DNA of 64,000 nucleotides from Norana najaformis (taxonomy: Eukaryota > Annelida > Clitellata > Crassiclitellata > Hormogastridae): NCBI GenBank assembly GCA_964023275.1, contig OZ029916.1, positions 46,999,749-47,063,748 of the forward strand. The letters are read 5' to 3'. The notes under the pieces are model-generated. The model made no database searches and was not told where the DNA came from. It was given only the letters and a program-made list of their open reading frames with translations. Below, one piece after another: positions 21,824 to 33,133 of this stretch. A program made the translations under genes and the position numbers. Each line of letters starts with the position of its first letter. Positions within the stretch are counted from its first letter, which is position 1.

Positions 21824-24800
21824 TTAGACATCGTCAAAGATGTTTCGCGGTGGTTGGCGTGTTGGTCGAATGGTGGTTGAACCAAAGCCTTGGCCGCTTG
21901 TCATGAACTGTGGCCTTGAAACGGGATCTGCCTGGTAGAGGCCAGGAATGATCGGGGAGTTCGAAGTGCGTGACATGTCCACATTCTGTCCACCAGTGTA
22001 GTCTATAGGCTCGGCCTCTCGCAACAGCTCCGAACGATCGTTGTCAGTTCGCACTTCAAAGCAAAATTCTTAGATTAATGTTAAGGCTAGATGTAGAGTA
22101 GAGAGGAGTCTGCTTGGAGTAATCAAAAAAAGAAGCTTTCATACTTCATGTGCTATGAAAGAGTGGAGACTGTTAAGAGAAAGAGATCATCCAAGGCACA
22201 ATTCCTGGATCCTGAGCTTGAGGAAGACCCAAGATGACATGGATCAATAACATCAAGTCATGAACTGAATTATCGTTCAACCAGTTATCACAGGAGACAA
22301 GGGACAGAAGCAGATGGTATAGAATTGTCTGTGGTGCGGCAAACCCTCGGCTTGAGGACAGTTGAAGACAAGACAAGATGTAGACTGCCGGTTTGAGGTC
22401 ACCTGGGGGTTATTCGCACTCAACACACAGACCATAGATTCAAAAAGCTACCAGGTAGCCTCAAACCAGTCTTTTACAGACCTACTCCAAACGTTTGTAA
22501 GCAGTGAGAAATAATGACTTTTGAGTTGTTTCCTGAAAGATGAAAAAATTCAGAGCTTCCAAAACGGACAGGTAGTTAACACACATTATAAGTAATATCA
22601 TTATTATTTATTCAAATAGTTGTCAATATTATTATAGCAAATTGGGAAGCGTGAGCTTTGCCAAGCTACCTGTTCTTCTTCTGCTCATATCCTCAGGGTC
22701 CTGGATGCTTGTGTTTCGATCCGTGAATCTCTCGTTCCATGTCCGTCTTCTCGCCTCCGACTCCTCCAGCCGCAGGCGCTTCCGCCGCTCTGAAGAGACC
22801 ACAACACAGTTTTTGTCCATCATCCAATCTAACAGAATCTAATCTAATCCAATAACTTCCACAGAGCCACCATCACATGCACAAGACTCTGAAAAAAACT
22901 CTGAACTCATCCTGAGCAGCCGCTGGTGCAACACGTCAGACGACGCCACACCCAAGCGTCAATGAATGGTCGCTTCAAGTGAAAGTGCAGCCAAAATTCA
23001 TAATCTGTTGCAGAAGCCTCATCAAAATCCAGTGGGTCAGAGGTGCCAGAAGTGATCTGCAAAACCTTTGCCATTCTTAAAACTTACTTCTAAATGACTG
23101 CAGACCAGAGTGAGAGTAAAAATAGTACATTACTATAAAAATACTAAACACTCATCAGTAAACATTGCACTAAACAACCTATCTTTAACTGGATGTAAGG
23201 TAGTAAGGTTAGTAAGTAAGTAAGTAACATACTAAAGCAAGGCAAGGCAAGAAGATGAATTATGATAAGGTGTAAGGTAAAGGTAATTTAAAGTAGGTAA
23301 GGTATGGTAAAGTAACATAAAGGAAGCTATTCGCACATCTCTGAATTATGTATATAAATCACCTGCAGAGTGAATGAGGTACGTTTTCAGTTTAGAGTCA
23401 GAAGGTAGACCCAGTAAGAGAATTTTTAACATCAGAAAGTGGAATTCCAGATGCTGGGACCAGCTACTGCAAATGAGTGCCATCCAAACGCAAGACGTGT
23501 ACCACGAACAAAATACTTTCCGGAAGATTCTGATTGAAGAGAGGTGCACCCTCCCTCCAACAGAGCCACAGGGTACAACCAAAAAAAGTTACAACACATA
23601 CAAGGGAAAACGCAGTCATACAGGCGTCATGATGACGACGACACTCGATGTTACCTCTCTTGACAAGTTCCGCTCCTTCGTCGACCAGTTCCTGTGTCAT
23701 CTCGTCATCACCGATGAACTGCTGAAAGCCAAGCAGATGCAAGAGTCGCGTTCCGACTTTGAAGAACGTCAGAACGCACAGCACGACAATTGCAATTGGA
23801 AAGTAGATGTTGAAACCATTGGAGATGAAAGAAATGATGTCCATGTGTCCCATGAACTAAAATAATTCAAAGTGATGCAATGTAACTTAATTACATGTAT
23901 ACTGTAATTGCAAATTTCTATAAAGCCACTTCAAGACAAACTCATCAAAGGCGCTCCTGACCTGACAACACAAAACCATATTTTGTAACGTAATGTAAAA
24001 ATATATCGGGAAATTTTAACAAGTAATTTCCAGCAAAGAACTGCGCAAGCCTAAATAATGTCAGAGTTCTACACAAACAAGTTTTATATATTTCTGAAAA
24101 ACCATTTTTCACTGTACTTATTAATACAAGCACAAGGTCAGTAAATCTGAAGCTAAGGCACAAAACCCTGGGGTCCGGATTATCTTTTCACGAATGATGT
24201 TCACGCAGCTAGGGAAGGCATCCCCTTGCACACCTCAGAGGTGCTCCCAGTCCAAAAACACAAGACCACACTCTCAAAAACATACAGTGTGGTCTTTAAC
24301 CACTGGCGAAATCGTAGTCGTAATCTCGAGATTTCTACAGCGCCCAACAAAAGCTAAGTTGCGGGAACCAGCATACTCACAGGCGCTCAGTCAAAACGAA
24401 ATCGATATGCAAAAGGGTTCGGTTCCAGGTCAAGATCCAGGAGTCAGGCAGTAATAAATAATAGAAATAGAGGTTAAGAATGGATAAGAAGCTCGTGTCA
24501 CAGGTTAAGCAGCAGCCAACCCTGTTCAGCTGCAGTTTTGCACAGGTTGTTTGCAATTACCTCTGTGTACGCAGTCTCGATAATGTTCTGTTCTTGGGTG
24601 ATGTGACTGTCCAGGTGAATAAGTCCAAGGAAGTTCAGACAGAGTGGCGGAGTTAAACGACAGAGCAACCTGACAAAAAACACACAAGTTTCAATTCTAT
24701 ACCTGTTCAAATAATTTAAGGTCTATCGAAAAGGGTGTATACCTGAAAACTGGCCAGATATTCTATGCACACTTCAGCACACAGTGCAATCAGCTCTCAA

Positions 24801-27800
24801 ACCAATAAAGATACTAAGGCCTATATATATACATAAAAAAATTATGATTTCTGATTGTGATTTCACTTGATGCGACCATCAATGTCTGGAGCATTACGAT
24901 TACAAGACAGACACGTCCTATAGATTAGATTCAATTAGAACTTGTTGTTCTTAATGACTTTAACTTACGTGGCACTTAAAGGCGCTACATCAAGTGTCTA
25001 GATAGATAAAAACAAGGAAGCTCCAGTGTGTTTGTGAGGCCAGGCTTACATTCCGCAGAATATCATGCTGTTTTCGTCCGTCTGGTGATTGCCGACGACG
25101 TAGTAATAGTTGAAGATGCGAATCTTGAATATTGTGTAGTAAGCGCAGATACTCAGATAGGAAATGGTCAGAACACAGACAAACTACAAAACACAAGAGA
25201 TGCAGCAATCAGAGAAACCGTAGTTTGGACTCCGCTACAAAGACGTACAGAATGTAATGATCAGAGTAGCCATGGTTTTGACTGTCAAATCTAATCTAAT
25301 CTAATTATTATTTCCGCATTTATGAAGCGCCATTATCTAATGACGAAGCATCAGTCAATGACACTGAGCATTGTGAGCAAAGGATTTGCTCAAGGTCCCT
25401 ACACAGCAACTGTCTCAAGGAAGGCTCATGCCCATATTAAAACCGAGTGCTCCAACCAATCGGCTGCTGTGCTATTAATTTAATCTAAAAACACGTGTCT
25501 GTCTTGTGCCCAGTCACACAAATTCCATCTTTTCCAGGTTCAGCCAATTTGAAGATAACTTTCATCACAACTGCCTGCACTTGGACACGAATGGCATACG
25601 ACATAAAAACTGGACATCATCGGCATACTGAAGAACCTGGGTTCTACAAGCAAAGATGACCTTGGTCAGCTAGGGTGTATACAGGACGTTCAGAAGCGGC
25701 CTGAGGACTGAGCCTTGCAGAACACTAATTGTAACGTGCCCATAATGAGCTGTTCAAGCCAATACCCACAATATTTATCAGCACATTCAGGAAAGAGCAG
25801 AGCCCCTACAAATAATATCATACAATTCCCTAGTGCTGGTCTGGTCAGCAGGATGTCATGATCCACTGTTTCAAACGCCATGCTCAGTGTGGCAATATCA
25901 CTGTAATAACCATTTCCTACCTTGATGGCAATGTAGTTGTAGTGAGAATTTCTTACCTCGATGGCAGTGTAGCTGTAGTGAGAATTTCTTACCTCAATGG
26001 CAATGTAGCTGTAGTGAGAATTTCTTACCTCGATGGCAGTGTAGCTGTAGTGAGAATTTCTTACCTCAATGGCAATGTAGCTGTAGTGAGAAATTTCTTA
26101 CCTCGATGGCAATGTAGTTGTAGTGAGAATTTCTTACCTTGATGGCAATGTAGTTGTAGTGAGAATTTCTTACCTCGATGGCAATGTAGTTGTAGTGGGT
26201 TTGTGCAAGATCAATCATCAGCGCAAACAGCGACAGAACAGGGCTCTTGACGAAGAAGAGACATTCTGACCAGATGACCATCAGCGAAAAGATGAACATG
26301 CAAATGGCCAACAGACGAAGAACCCACGGACATATCCAACACTTCCAGTACCACTCTACAACAACACACAACACTACAAGACATACTAAAACAAATGTTC
26401 ACCCCATCCTCGGTTCAGACTACCTCCCAAATAAGATTCATGCATGTATCACGAAACTCCATCTAAGACCTCAAAACGGCTCTGCAACGACACAGCAACC
26501 TGTCTTGCCTACCCAGTACTGGGCTAAGACAATGTTCTAGGCATCCAGCTACACTCCTCATTACACTTCCCCTGCCGTAGGTCCTCCCCTTCTGCTGCCA
26601 ACAACTAGCTAACAACTAGTGGTTTGAGGTGGAAAGAACAAACTGCCTACCTAACGCTGGGCTGTGACAATGCTTGAGGCATCCCACATACATTCCCGAC
26701 GAACTGCGAAAACTGCGAGTGGCCGATGCCTGGTTTTCAGCCACGTCCTCCAGCTCCATAGCCGAGTTCATCAGTTTCGTCCACTGACATTGTGTGCAGC
26801 TGTGGCGTTGGATGGCCACTATGAGGCGTCGGTGCAGCCGAGCGAGAGTGCGCTCAGTCGTAACGTTTACGGACGACTGATTTGTAGTGTTGTTCCGGTC
26901 AAATGCGGTGCGAGTACGCGACATTGGTGAACTTTGCAGCGACTCTGGACACTGAAGAAAATTTGAACAGCCTTCTGCAGAAAATCTAAATTGTTCTGGC
27001 TAATGCACAAGAGACTTATACAGCGGAACTTAGATTTTTTAAATTTTTTAAAATTTATCAGATTGCCATGTTCTAATGACTTTGAGAGGTTCTTGAAAGG
27101 TGTTATACAAATTTTCAGATACACAAATACATACAGACATACGTACATAATATACACAAATACAAGCATACATTCATATATACATGCATACACACATACA
27201 TATATACATAACACCACATATACAAATACAAACATACATAAAAAACATATATACACACACATACATTATAAACATACATACACACCTACAAACATATTAT
27301 ATATATATATACACATATATATATATATATATAAATACACACATCCATACATACATGCATCCATGAAAGTCAGGGTAAGATTTCTTTGAAAGGTGCAATT
27401 GAAGCTGCAAAGGTGCTACATAACTGTAATCAGACATTTATATAGCACCTTTACTGAGGCCTATATTGATAAAAGGAGATAGCTACCTTTCTAAGAATTA
27501 TATCGACATATTTCCTGACAGGTTCATCTGGCTTGACTTGCTCGTCCAACCGTGACACTTCCTAAAATAAATCAAACATCAACTGATGTAGAAACCAAAA
27601 ATATCTCTCAATTAGAACAATCAATTCAATTAAAATCTTCACCTCAATTAGAACAATTCAGTTAGAATGATCTCTTCATTTAGAATGATCACTTCAATTA
27701 AAACAATCATTTCAGTTACAACTATCACTTTCTTTAGAACAATCAATTCAATTAGAACAATCACTTCCTTTAGAATAATCATTTCAATTAGAACAATCAC

Positions 27801-28268
27801 AATTCCTTATTAATTCCTTAAGACTCTAACACACATTCAAACGAATTCAAATAAAACAATTCTCGTCTAACTAATCACTATTTACACTACTTTACGCATA
27901 CGATGCCTTGCTCAGCTGATGGACATATGGTGTATTAACAAATGTCTTACTTACTTACTTCCTTTAGAACAATCACTTCAGTTAGAACAATTACTTTAAT
28001 TAATACAATCGACAACCTGTATAATCACCACTACCTTCTTTTTCTTTTCTACCATTCCACAATAACAATACAGAGGTACTGAATTTGTGTCTGAGTTGGA
28101 CCATTGTATCAGAAATATGTCGGGCATTCAAAGTGAAATTCAGTTTCTTTTGCAATGCCACGTCATTTGAAAAAAAAAGTATCGCTTTATATTATTATTA
28201 CTAGGACCATAATTATTATGATTATGATAATTATTACTGTTATAACTGCATATGTAATTTCTATCGAA

Positions 28269-28302
<34 letters not shown>

Positions 28303-31300
28303 ACCAGTTAAAACTGAGTCTAACCGATAGGATATCCTCAAGATCTTCCTCTGCTTCGATCTTCTCGATGCTAAGTTTTGCGAGTTTAAAGTGAGTTCGA
28401 GATAGCATGTAGCCGCGTTTCGAGTTCATCCAACAGAGTCGTGGCACCTCCATCAGACCATAGCCGAGCAGCAGAACCAACAGGAAAAGACCCCATGTGT
28501 TACTCGCCGTAATTGCAAGCACCTTCAGATATTCACTGTAACGGTCGAAAAATGGTTTGGCTTTAGTTTCATCTAACATGATTTATTTTTTATTCATTAC
28601 TGTAATTATTATTATTTCTGTATTTATTAAGCGCCACTATATATTATTATTATTAATTGTTGTTGTTATTATTATTATTATCATTATTATTATTATTATG
28701 ATTATTAATTAGAAACTTGCAGAGTGCCGATGTCTAATGCACAAGGCATCAACCGATGGTGCTTCAATTTAAGCTGCATTCAGGTCAATATCCAGAAGAT
28801 CAGTCCACTAAGACAGACTTATCTGTCTAACTATCAGTTATCTATATTATTATAATTATTATAATTGTCTAAATATCAATCGACGGCGCCAAGCAATTGG
28901 AAATGAAAGAATTACTCAAGGTCTCCACCCTACACTTGGTTCTCATGGACTTATTTTACGTTCTGCAACCAATCGAAATCTCATACTTCCAAAGATATAC
29001 ACTGCATTTGGCTCTCATGGATTTTGTTACTCTTGCCCCACAGTGTGGAATGCCTTACTGACTAGCACGAAAGATAACACTCTTCCAATAAGAAGTTTTA
29101 AAAAGAAGCTTCAAACTTACTTGCTTAATAGGCCTACACAGATTTCTGCACATTACTGTTGGTCTATATATATCATGATTTTACTCGATAGGACTTTTCC
29201 AGGGTCACTGCACGCGCCTTTGAGGCTGTCGTTAATTGTGTGCATTATAAATGTATGTTTAATAATAATAATAATTAATAATAATAAATAATAATAATAA
29301 CAATAATAAATAATAATCATAATAATAATAATAATAACAGTAACCATTTCAGGGAGGCTCAAACTTGTACTTTCCATGTTACAGGCCGAGTGCTCTATCC
29401 AATCAGCTTTCGTATCCATATACATACATACATATACATACATACTATACATATACTTATACATACTCCCATATACAACAGCCTACAAATGTTAAACACA
29501 CTGACACAAATTAAGCCTTAAGTTGAGATGCAAAGAGAAAGATCAATGGAGCTACATAAGTTTTCTCACTACATTACCTTGGGTTGTACAAAATCTGTGT
29601 ACGTACGCATCTAGGTGCACTCCTGGTTTTGTTGCAAGGTAGATAAGACAGATGGCGAATATAAGCAGGTATGTTCCGTAGTAGATGGCATTGGCAATCA
29701 GAGCATATTTCAGCTTCCCGAGAACAGTGAATTCTCCAGCTTTGGCGTAAGACTGCATCATTGGTAATATTATCCTATCCACAAAACAGACAGATTCTGA
29801 ATTTGTCCATTTTTGCTGTAAGAAACAATGATAGCAGTGGACAATATGAAGTAATGAATCTGATGAACGAATGAAAGAAAGAATGAATGAATGAAAAAAT
29901 GAATGGAAGAAAGAAGAAATGAAAGAATGAGTCAGTGGGTCAGTGAATGAATGAATGAATGAATGAAAGAAAGAAGGAAAAAGTGAGTGAGGGAATGGGT
30001 GAGTGAATGAATGAAAGAAAGAAGGAAAGAGTGAGTTAGGGAATGGATGAGTGAGTGAATGAAAGAACGAATGAACAAATAAGTGAACAAAGAAACAAAC
30101 AAATGAATTAATACATAAGTGGTTGTTGACAGGTTAGGAGCATGCATCGCCAATGAGAAGTTCAGAAAACGTGCTTCATCTGTGTAAATATGTGTTGAAG
30201 CAAAACACAGTATAGTGTCCTACAGAGAGTACCCCTCAAAAGCACTTCACATGTTCCACATCTAACTGATCTAAACAGGTGCAATTTAACACAGAATATC
30301 AGCTACAGGCAACACAGACCCATCACAAGTGCTACAAGCAAGCCTATGTACTTCCAGAACTGTTAGAGAGTCATGTTCCAGCATGCTGAAGAGGTACTTA
30401 AAAGGTGCTATATAAATGTTCAGATAAATACATACATGCATGCACATGTGCATAAATACATACATACATACTGTACATACATACTGTACATACATACTGT
30501 ACATACATACTGTACATACATACTGTACATACATATTGTACATACATACATACTGTACATACATACTGTACATACATACTGTACATACATACTGTACATA
30601 CATACTGTACATACATACTGTACATACATACTGTACATACATACTGTACATACATACTGTACATACATACTGTACATACATACATACTGTACATACATAC
30701 TGTTCATACATACTGTACATACATACTGTACATACATACTGTACATACATACTGTACATACATACTGTACATACATACTGTACATACATATTGTACATAC
30801 TTCCTCTGAAAATATGTACTTTTCTCAAAGAAACAGCTCAAGAAACAGTTTCAACTCATTAAATCACACCTTTTTAGAACATTTAGATACCCATGTTTCA
30901 GCACATTTGTGAGGTCTTTAAAAGGCGCTACATAAATAGCCAGATACATGCACACACACATACAAACATACATACATACATACATACATACATATGTAAG
31001 TAAAGCTTCCATCTCCCATATTGGAACATAGGGGAGGTGCTCATTTCTAGCTCTTTGACCCTTGAGCTAGCAGTGAACAAGTCCCAGTCATGGACACCAG
31101 TGCATTGCAGAACTTGCTGCTTACTTCCCAGCTTTTCCCTCTACCAATTGCTTCTGCTTTGTGACAGAGACAAGCCTGAGTGAAGAACTTGTCCTGGATC
31201 GTTACATAGAGTCCACTCAGCAGTTTTGAACCTGCAACTGATCGATTATAATACAAAACAAGCATGATACAGAACAGTGGCAGCTCCATGATTGCTTGTG

Positions 31301-33133
31301 TGGGGGAGCAAGGGCATTTCTAGAGGGGTGCCACATTCTGGCAGTCCAAGGGTCAGGTCTGAGGGGCACCGACATAAAACTAAGACGGGTGTGGGAGAGT
31401 GAATCGCCCTCGCATGCCTATAGTTAAATCCGTCACTGGTACAGAATAGACTGCTACAACACACATAACTGGTACAGAATAGACTGCTACAACACACATA
31501 ACTGGTACAGAATAGACTGCTACAACACACATAACTGGTACAGAATAGACTGCTACAACACACATAACTGGTACAGAATAGACTGCTACAACACACATAA
31601 CTGGTACAGAATAGACTGCTACAACACACATAACTGGTACAGAATAGTCTGCTACAACACACATACATACAGTACATTCCTCTTGCAGAAATTAAAGAGC
31701 ACTAACCAAGTCAGAGACTGTGACGTCCAGTAGACAACATGCCAAAGTATTGGCAAAACTCGTTCATTCACATAGCTGAGTGGCTTGCTACAAACTTCGA
31801 CCGAGTCGTTCGAGGAACTGCTGTGCAAAGAAGCAGTCGAAGAAAGTGACTCTGAACTGGTTGACCCTTGTGACACATCTGACTGGTTGTCCAACGCAGT
31901 TGTAGTCATCGGGAAAGTGTGCGAAACACCAGTAGTTGTCGTCACCTTATTATCCTCGACGCACTGCTTGTAGCATGTCTACAGAGAATATATTACACCA
32001 AAAACACTAAAGAACTATTACACCAAGCACTACCGAAAATATTACACCACACTAAACAAGTATTGCACCAAACATTACAGAAAATATTACACTAAATACT
32101 AAAGAGAATATTGCAACAAACTCTACAGAAAATATAACATCAAACACTAAAGAATATATAGCACTAACACTAAACAAAATGTTACACCAAACACTGAAGA
32201 AAATATTACACCAGCTCAATACTGCACCAGTTCAAAAAACATAAAAAAGTATTCTTTAGAAAGCAATACCGATTTTCATTGTATTATGAACTTAAACAAA
32301 AACATGTCCTCAACTGATATTAAAATAACTCATATTTAAGAAATAAGACTATTGTTATTACCACCCTTACAATCTTCAGTGGCAATTGGGCTACTTGGTC
32401 TACTTAAGCAGTAATTGGGCTAATTTGTCTATTTAAGTGGTTATTGGGTGGTCTACTTAAGCAGTAATTGGGTTACTTGGTCAACTTAAGTGGTAATTGG
32501 GCTACTTGGTCTACTGTGGGATCGAGTTGATTCCTTTTGAGTTCTGCCTCTGACAGCTATTGCCATACTCTGATTGTCTTCGTATTCCTTAAAGGTTTGT
32601 TGATTACAACAGTGACTGTCTGGACATAGGTAGCCGGACCCTACACTACAGAGAGCATGACTTCATTTTTATATAGTTTTATAAATCTGAGTTAGAATTA
32701 ACAAAGTATCTAACTAATTTTCAAAAGGTGGTGCTAAGATTATATGTAATCCAGTTCTTATTTTATTTTTTACATTTTGTTCAAAATATTATCGTCTTAT
32801 AAAGTTTCAAAAATATTATCTTCTTATAAAGTCGATAAAAGACGGCATTTGATTATCAACGTAAACCAGTTCCTAATTTTCAGCTAAGTATTTAATCGAT
32901 GCTGTTAAATGAAGCAAACAATACAAAACATAAAGGAAGACAACAGAATAAGAACTCACATTTGAAACGTCGATGGGCATCACGAAAATTATCATGAAAG
33001 GAAAGTACCACGCCACAAACGTTGTCAGCGTAACAAGAATGTGTTGCTTTCTCCAGTTGCCATAATGCCAGTGAAGACCAGCAACAAGGCAACATACTGC
33101 CACGATGTCAATAGCCAACGGAATCCCAGTCAT
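21824..33133 (-). CDS. LMBRD2: LMBR1 domain-containing protein 2
   Basis: Twelve exons on the minus strand, high to low: 32960-33133, 31707-31978, 29578-29774, 28325-28572, 27487-27561, 26692-26951, 26174-about 26353, 25050-25183, 24561-24669, 23655-23856, 22670-22789 and 21824-22053 (TAA), encoding about 730 residues. Except at exon 6/7, phases fit and sites are GT-AG. Landmarks shared with human LMBRD2: [10 protein letters not shown] and [17 protein letters not shown] (exon 1); SQSLTW and [20 protein letters not shown] with [13 protein letters not shown] (exons 2-3); [20 protein letters not shown] (4); [19 protein letters not shown] (9); [20 protein letters not shown] (10); C-terminus NIFDDV. 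It is a multipass membrane protein of the LMBR1 family, linked to GPCR/beta2-adrenergic signalling in vertebrates. The Met is preceded by an in-frame TAA 15 nt upstream. Oddities: about 15 residues expected between exons 6 and 7 were not found, exon 7's donor is tandemly repeated downstream, and exon 2 carries a long Ser/Thr-rich loop. Confidence 0.93.
22218..22371 (+). pseudogene. LINE C-terminal fragment
   Basis: Reads [13 protein letters not shown], stop, [20 protein letters not shown] and [13 protein letters not shown], the GRPxxxW...L.DRxxWR terminus of jockey/CR1-like LINE polyproteins, with one internal TGA. It lies antisense in an LMBRD2 intron. Confidence 0.6.
22830..23055 (-). mobile_element. 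LINE 3' end, family F2 (interrupted)
   Basis: A TAATCTAATCC tail (complement), then unrelated sequence, then GCGTCAATGAATGGTCGCTT and CAAAATTCATAATCTGTTGC up to GTGGGTCAGAG: an F2 end with a stretch of about 90 bp altered or inserted near its tail. Confidence 0.5.
23370..23590 (-). pseudogene. Decayed LINE reverse transcriptase C-terminus
   Basis: The minus strand carries QHLEFHFL...[17 protein letters not shown], resembling the WNSLP...SKLKTYLF terminus, and a block (ATACTTTCCGGAAGATTCTG, CAGGGTACAACC) related to 17770-17840. It is adjacent to LMBRD2 exon 10. Confidence 0.5.
24285..24455 (-). mobile_element. LINE 3' end, family F3
   Basis: Complement of a LINE 3' UTR: tail GTAGTCGTAATCTCGAGATT TCTACAGCGCCC, then AGCTAAGTTGCGGGAACCAG, CACAGGCGCTCAGTCAAAAC and GGTTCGGTTCCAGGTCAAGA. 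The copy at 36390-36740 shows this UTR follows an SKLKTFLFHRSYPD reverse transcriptase terminus. Confidence 0.65.
24835..24935 (+). mobile_element. LINE 3' end, family F2 (short)
   Basis: TGATTTCACTTGATGCGACC and a GAGCATTACGATTACAAGAC...CTATAGATTAGATTC end. Confidence 0.5.
25290..25474 (-). mobile_element. tRNA-derived SINE, family F1
   Basis: Complement of F1: TTTCCGCATTTATGAAGCGC (tail), GACGAAGCATCAGTCAATG, GCAAAGGATTTGCTCAAGGT, then GTCTCAAGGAAGGCTCATG (B-box side). It is preceded by CTAATCTAATCTAAT, which resembles the F2 tail. Confidence 0.65.
25913..26200 (-). repeat. 36-bp tandem array containing the exon 7 splice donor of LMBRD2
   Basis: Eight units of 36 bp (one of 37). The one at 26165-26200 is the real exon 7 end; seven more follow in the intron. 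On the minus strand each unit reads CACTACAACTACATTGCCAT then C(G/A)AG|GTAAGAAATTCT, so each keeps codons for HYNYIAIE or K and, except the last (GTAGGA), a perfect GTAAGA donor. 36 is 12 codons: using the next two downstream donors would add [12 protein letters not shown] and a further 12 residues in frame before the 37-bp unit breaks it. Confidence 0.93.
26470..26700 (-). repeat. Duplicated segment at the LMBRD2 exon 6 donor
   Basis: 26640-26700, spanning the exon 6 donor, and 26505-26560 in the following intron are diverged copies (GCTGGGCTGTGACAATGC TTGAGGCATCCCACATACAT against ACTGGGCTAAGACAATGTTC TAGGCATCCAGCTACACT, with matching GCCTACC on the low side). The donor GTATGT is lost in the intronic copy. 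Confidence 0.6.
27085..27370 (+). repeat. CATA/TATA microsatellite grown from a retroposon tail
   Basis: GAGGTTCTTGAAAGGTGTTA TACAAATTTTCAGATACA (family F6 end) runs directly into ATACATACAGACATACG and about 240 bp of CATA, CACA and TATA repeats. It lies in LMBRD2 intron 5. Confidence 0.75.
27590..27990 (+). repeat. Degenerate tandem repeat (TTAGAACAATCACTTC type) plus F7 end
   Basis: Diverged units of CAATTAGAACAATCA(N) TTC occupy 27600-27800 and resume at 27961. They are interrupted at 27900-27960 by an F7 repeat end (CCTTGCTCAGCTGATGGACA, ending in TTACTTACTTAC) that matches 17560-17640. Confidence 0.55.
28932..29340 (+). pseudogene. LINE reverse transcriptase C-terminus with AAT tail
   Basis: Reading frame [51 protein letters not shown]: the LRSxxNxxLxxPxxxxxFG...FxxxxPxxWNxLL...FKxxLxxYL terminus of a LINE. 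A 3' UTR ends GCATTATAAATGTATGTTTA and (AATAAT)n at 29258-29340. It is antisense in LMBRD2 intron 3. Confidence 0.7.
29878..30110 (+). repeat. GAAT/GAAA-type microsatellite
   Basis: Imperfect GAATGAATGAAAGAAAGAAG and GTGAGTGAATGAAAG repeats in an LMBRD2 intron. The translated tracts in several frames are artefacts. Confidence 0.75.
30388..30806 (+). repeat. 13-bp minisatellite (CTGTACATACATA), about 26 units
   Basis: A retroposon end (TTAAAAGGTGCTATATAAAT GTTCAGATAAATACATACA) leads into about 26 nearly perfect units of 13 bp, with a few units lengthened by CATA. As 13 is not a multiple of 3 and units lack stops, several frames stay open on both strands; none is believed coding. Confidence 0.9.
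30905..31235 (+). repeat. F6 end with CATA tail, then family F8 repeat
   Basis: AAAAGGCGCTACATAAATAG CCAGATACATGCAC runs into CATACATACATA (to 30992). From 30999 comes a repeat (AAAGCTTCCATCTCCCATAT, TAGGGGAGGTGCTCATTTC, then GATCGTTACATAGAGTCCAC TCAG) whose second copy is at 59412-59670. The F8 class is unknown to me. Confidence 0.6.
31434..31670 (-). repeat. 33-bp minisatellite, 7 units
   Basis: Seven almost identical units (ACTGGTACAGAATAGACTGC plus TACAACACACATA) beside LMBRD2 exon 2, in its downstream intron. 33 bp is a codon multiple, so a minus-strand frame repeats 11 residues ([11 protein letters not shown]); it has no link to the LMBRD2 frame. Confidence 0.92.
32383..32515 (+). repeat. 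29-bp tandem repeat, about 4.5 units
   Basis: Units of GTAATTGGGCTACTTGGTCT plus ACTTAAGCA, moderately diverged, in LMBRD2 intron 1. Confidence 0.7.

Noticed and set aside
30286-30912. Long open frames on both strands (up to 180 codons) of Tyr/Met/Val/Cys or His/Thr/Ile repeats
   Set aside because: They are readings of the 13-bp minisatellite, whose unit lacks stops in several frames; no gene-like sequence or splice structure.
31434-31670. Possible CRISPR-like array of 33-bp direct repeats
   Set aside because: Units are contiguous without variable spacers; this is a minisatellite in a eukaryotic intron.
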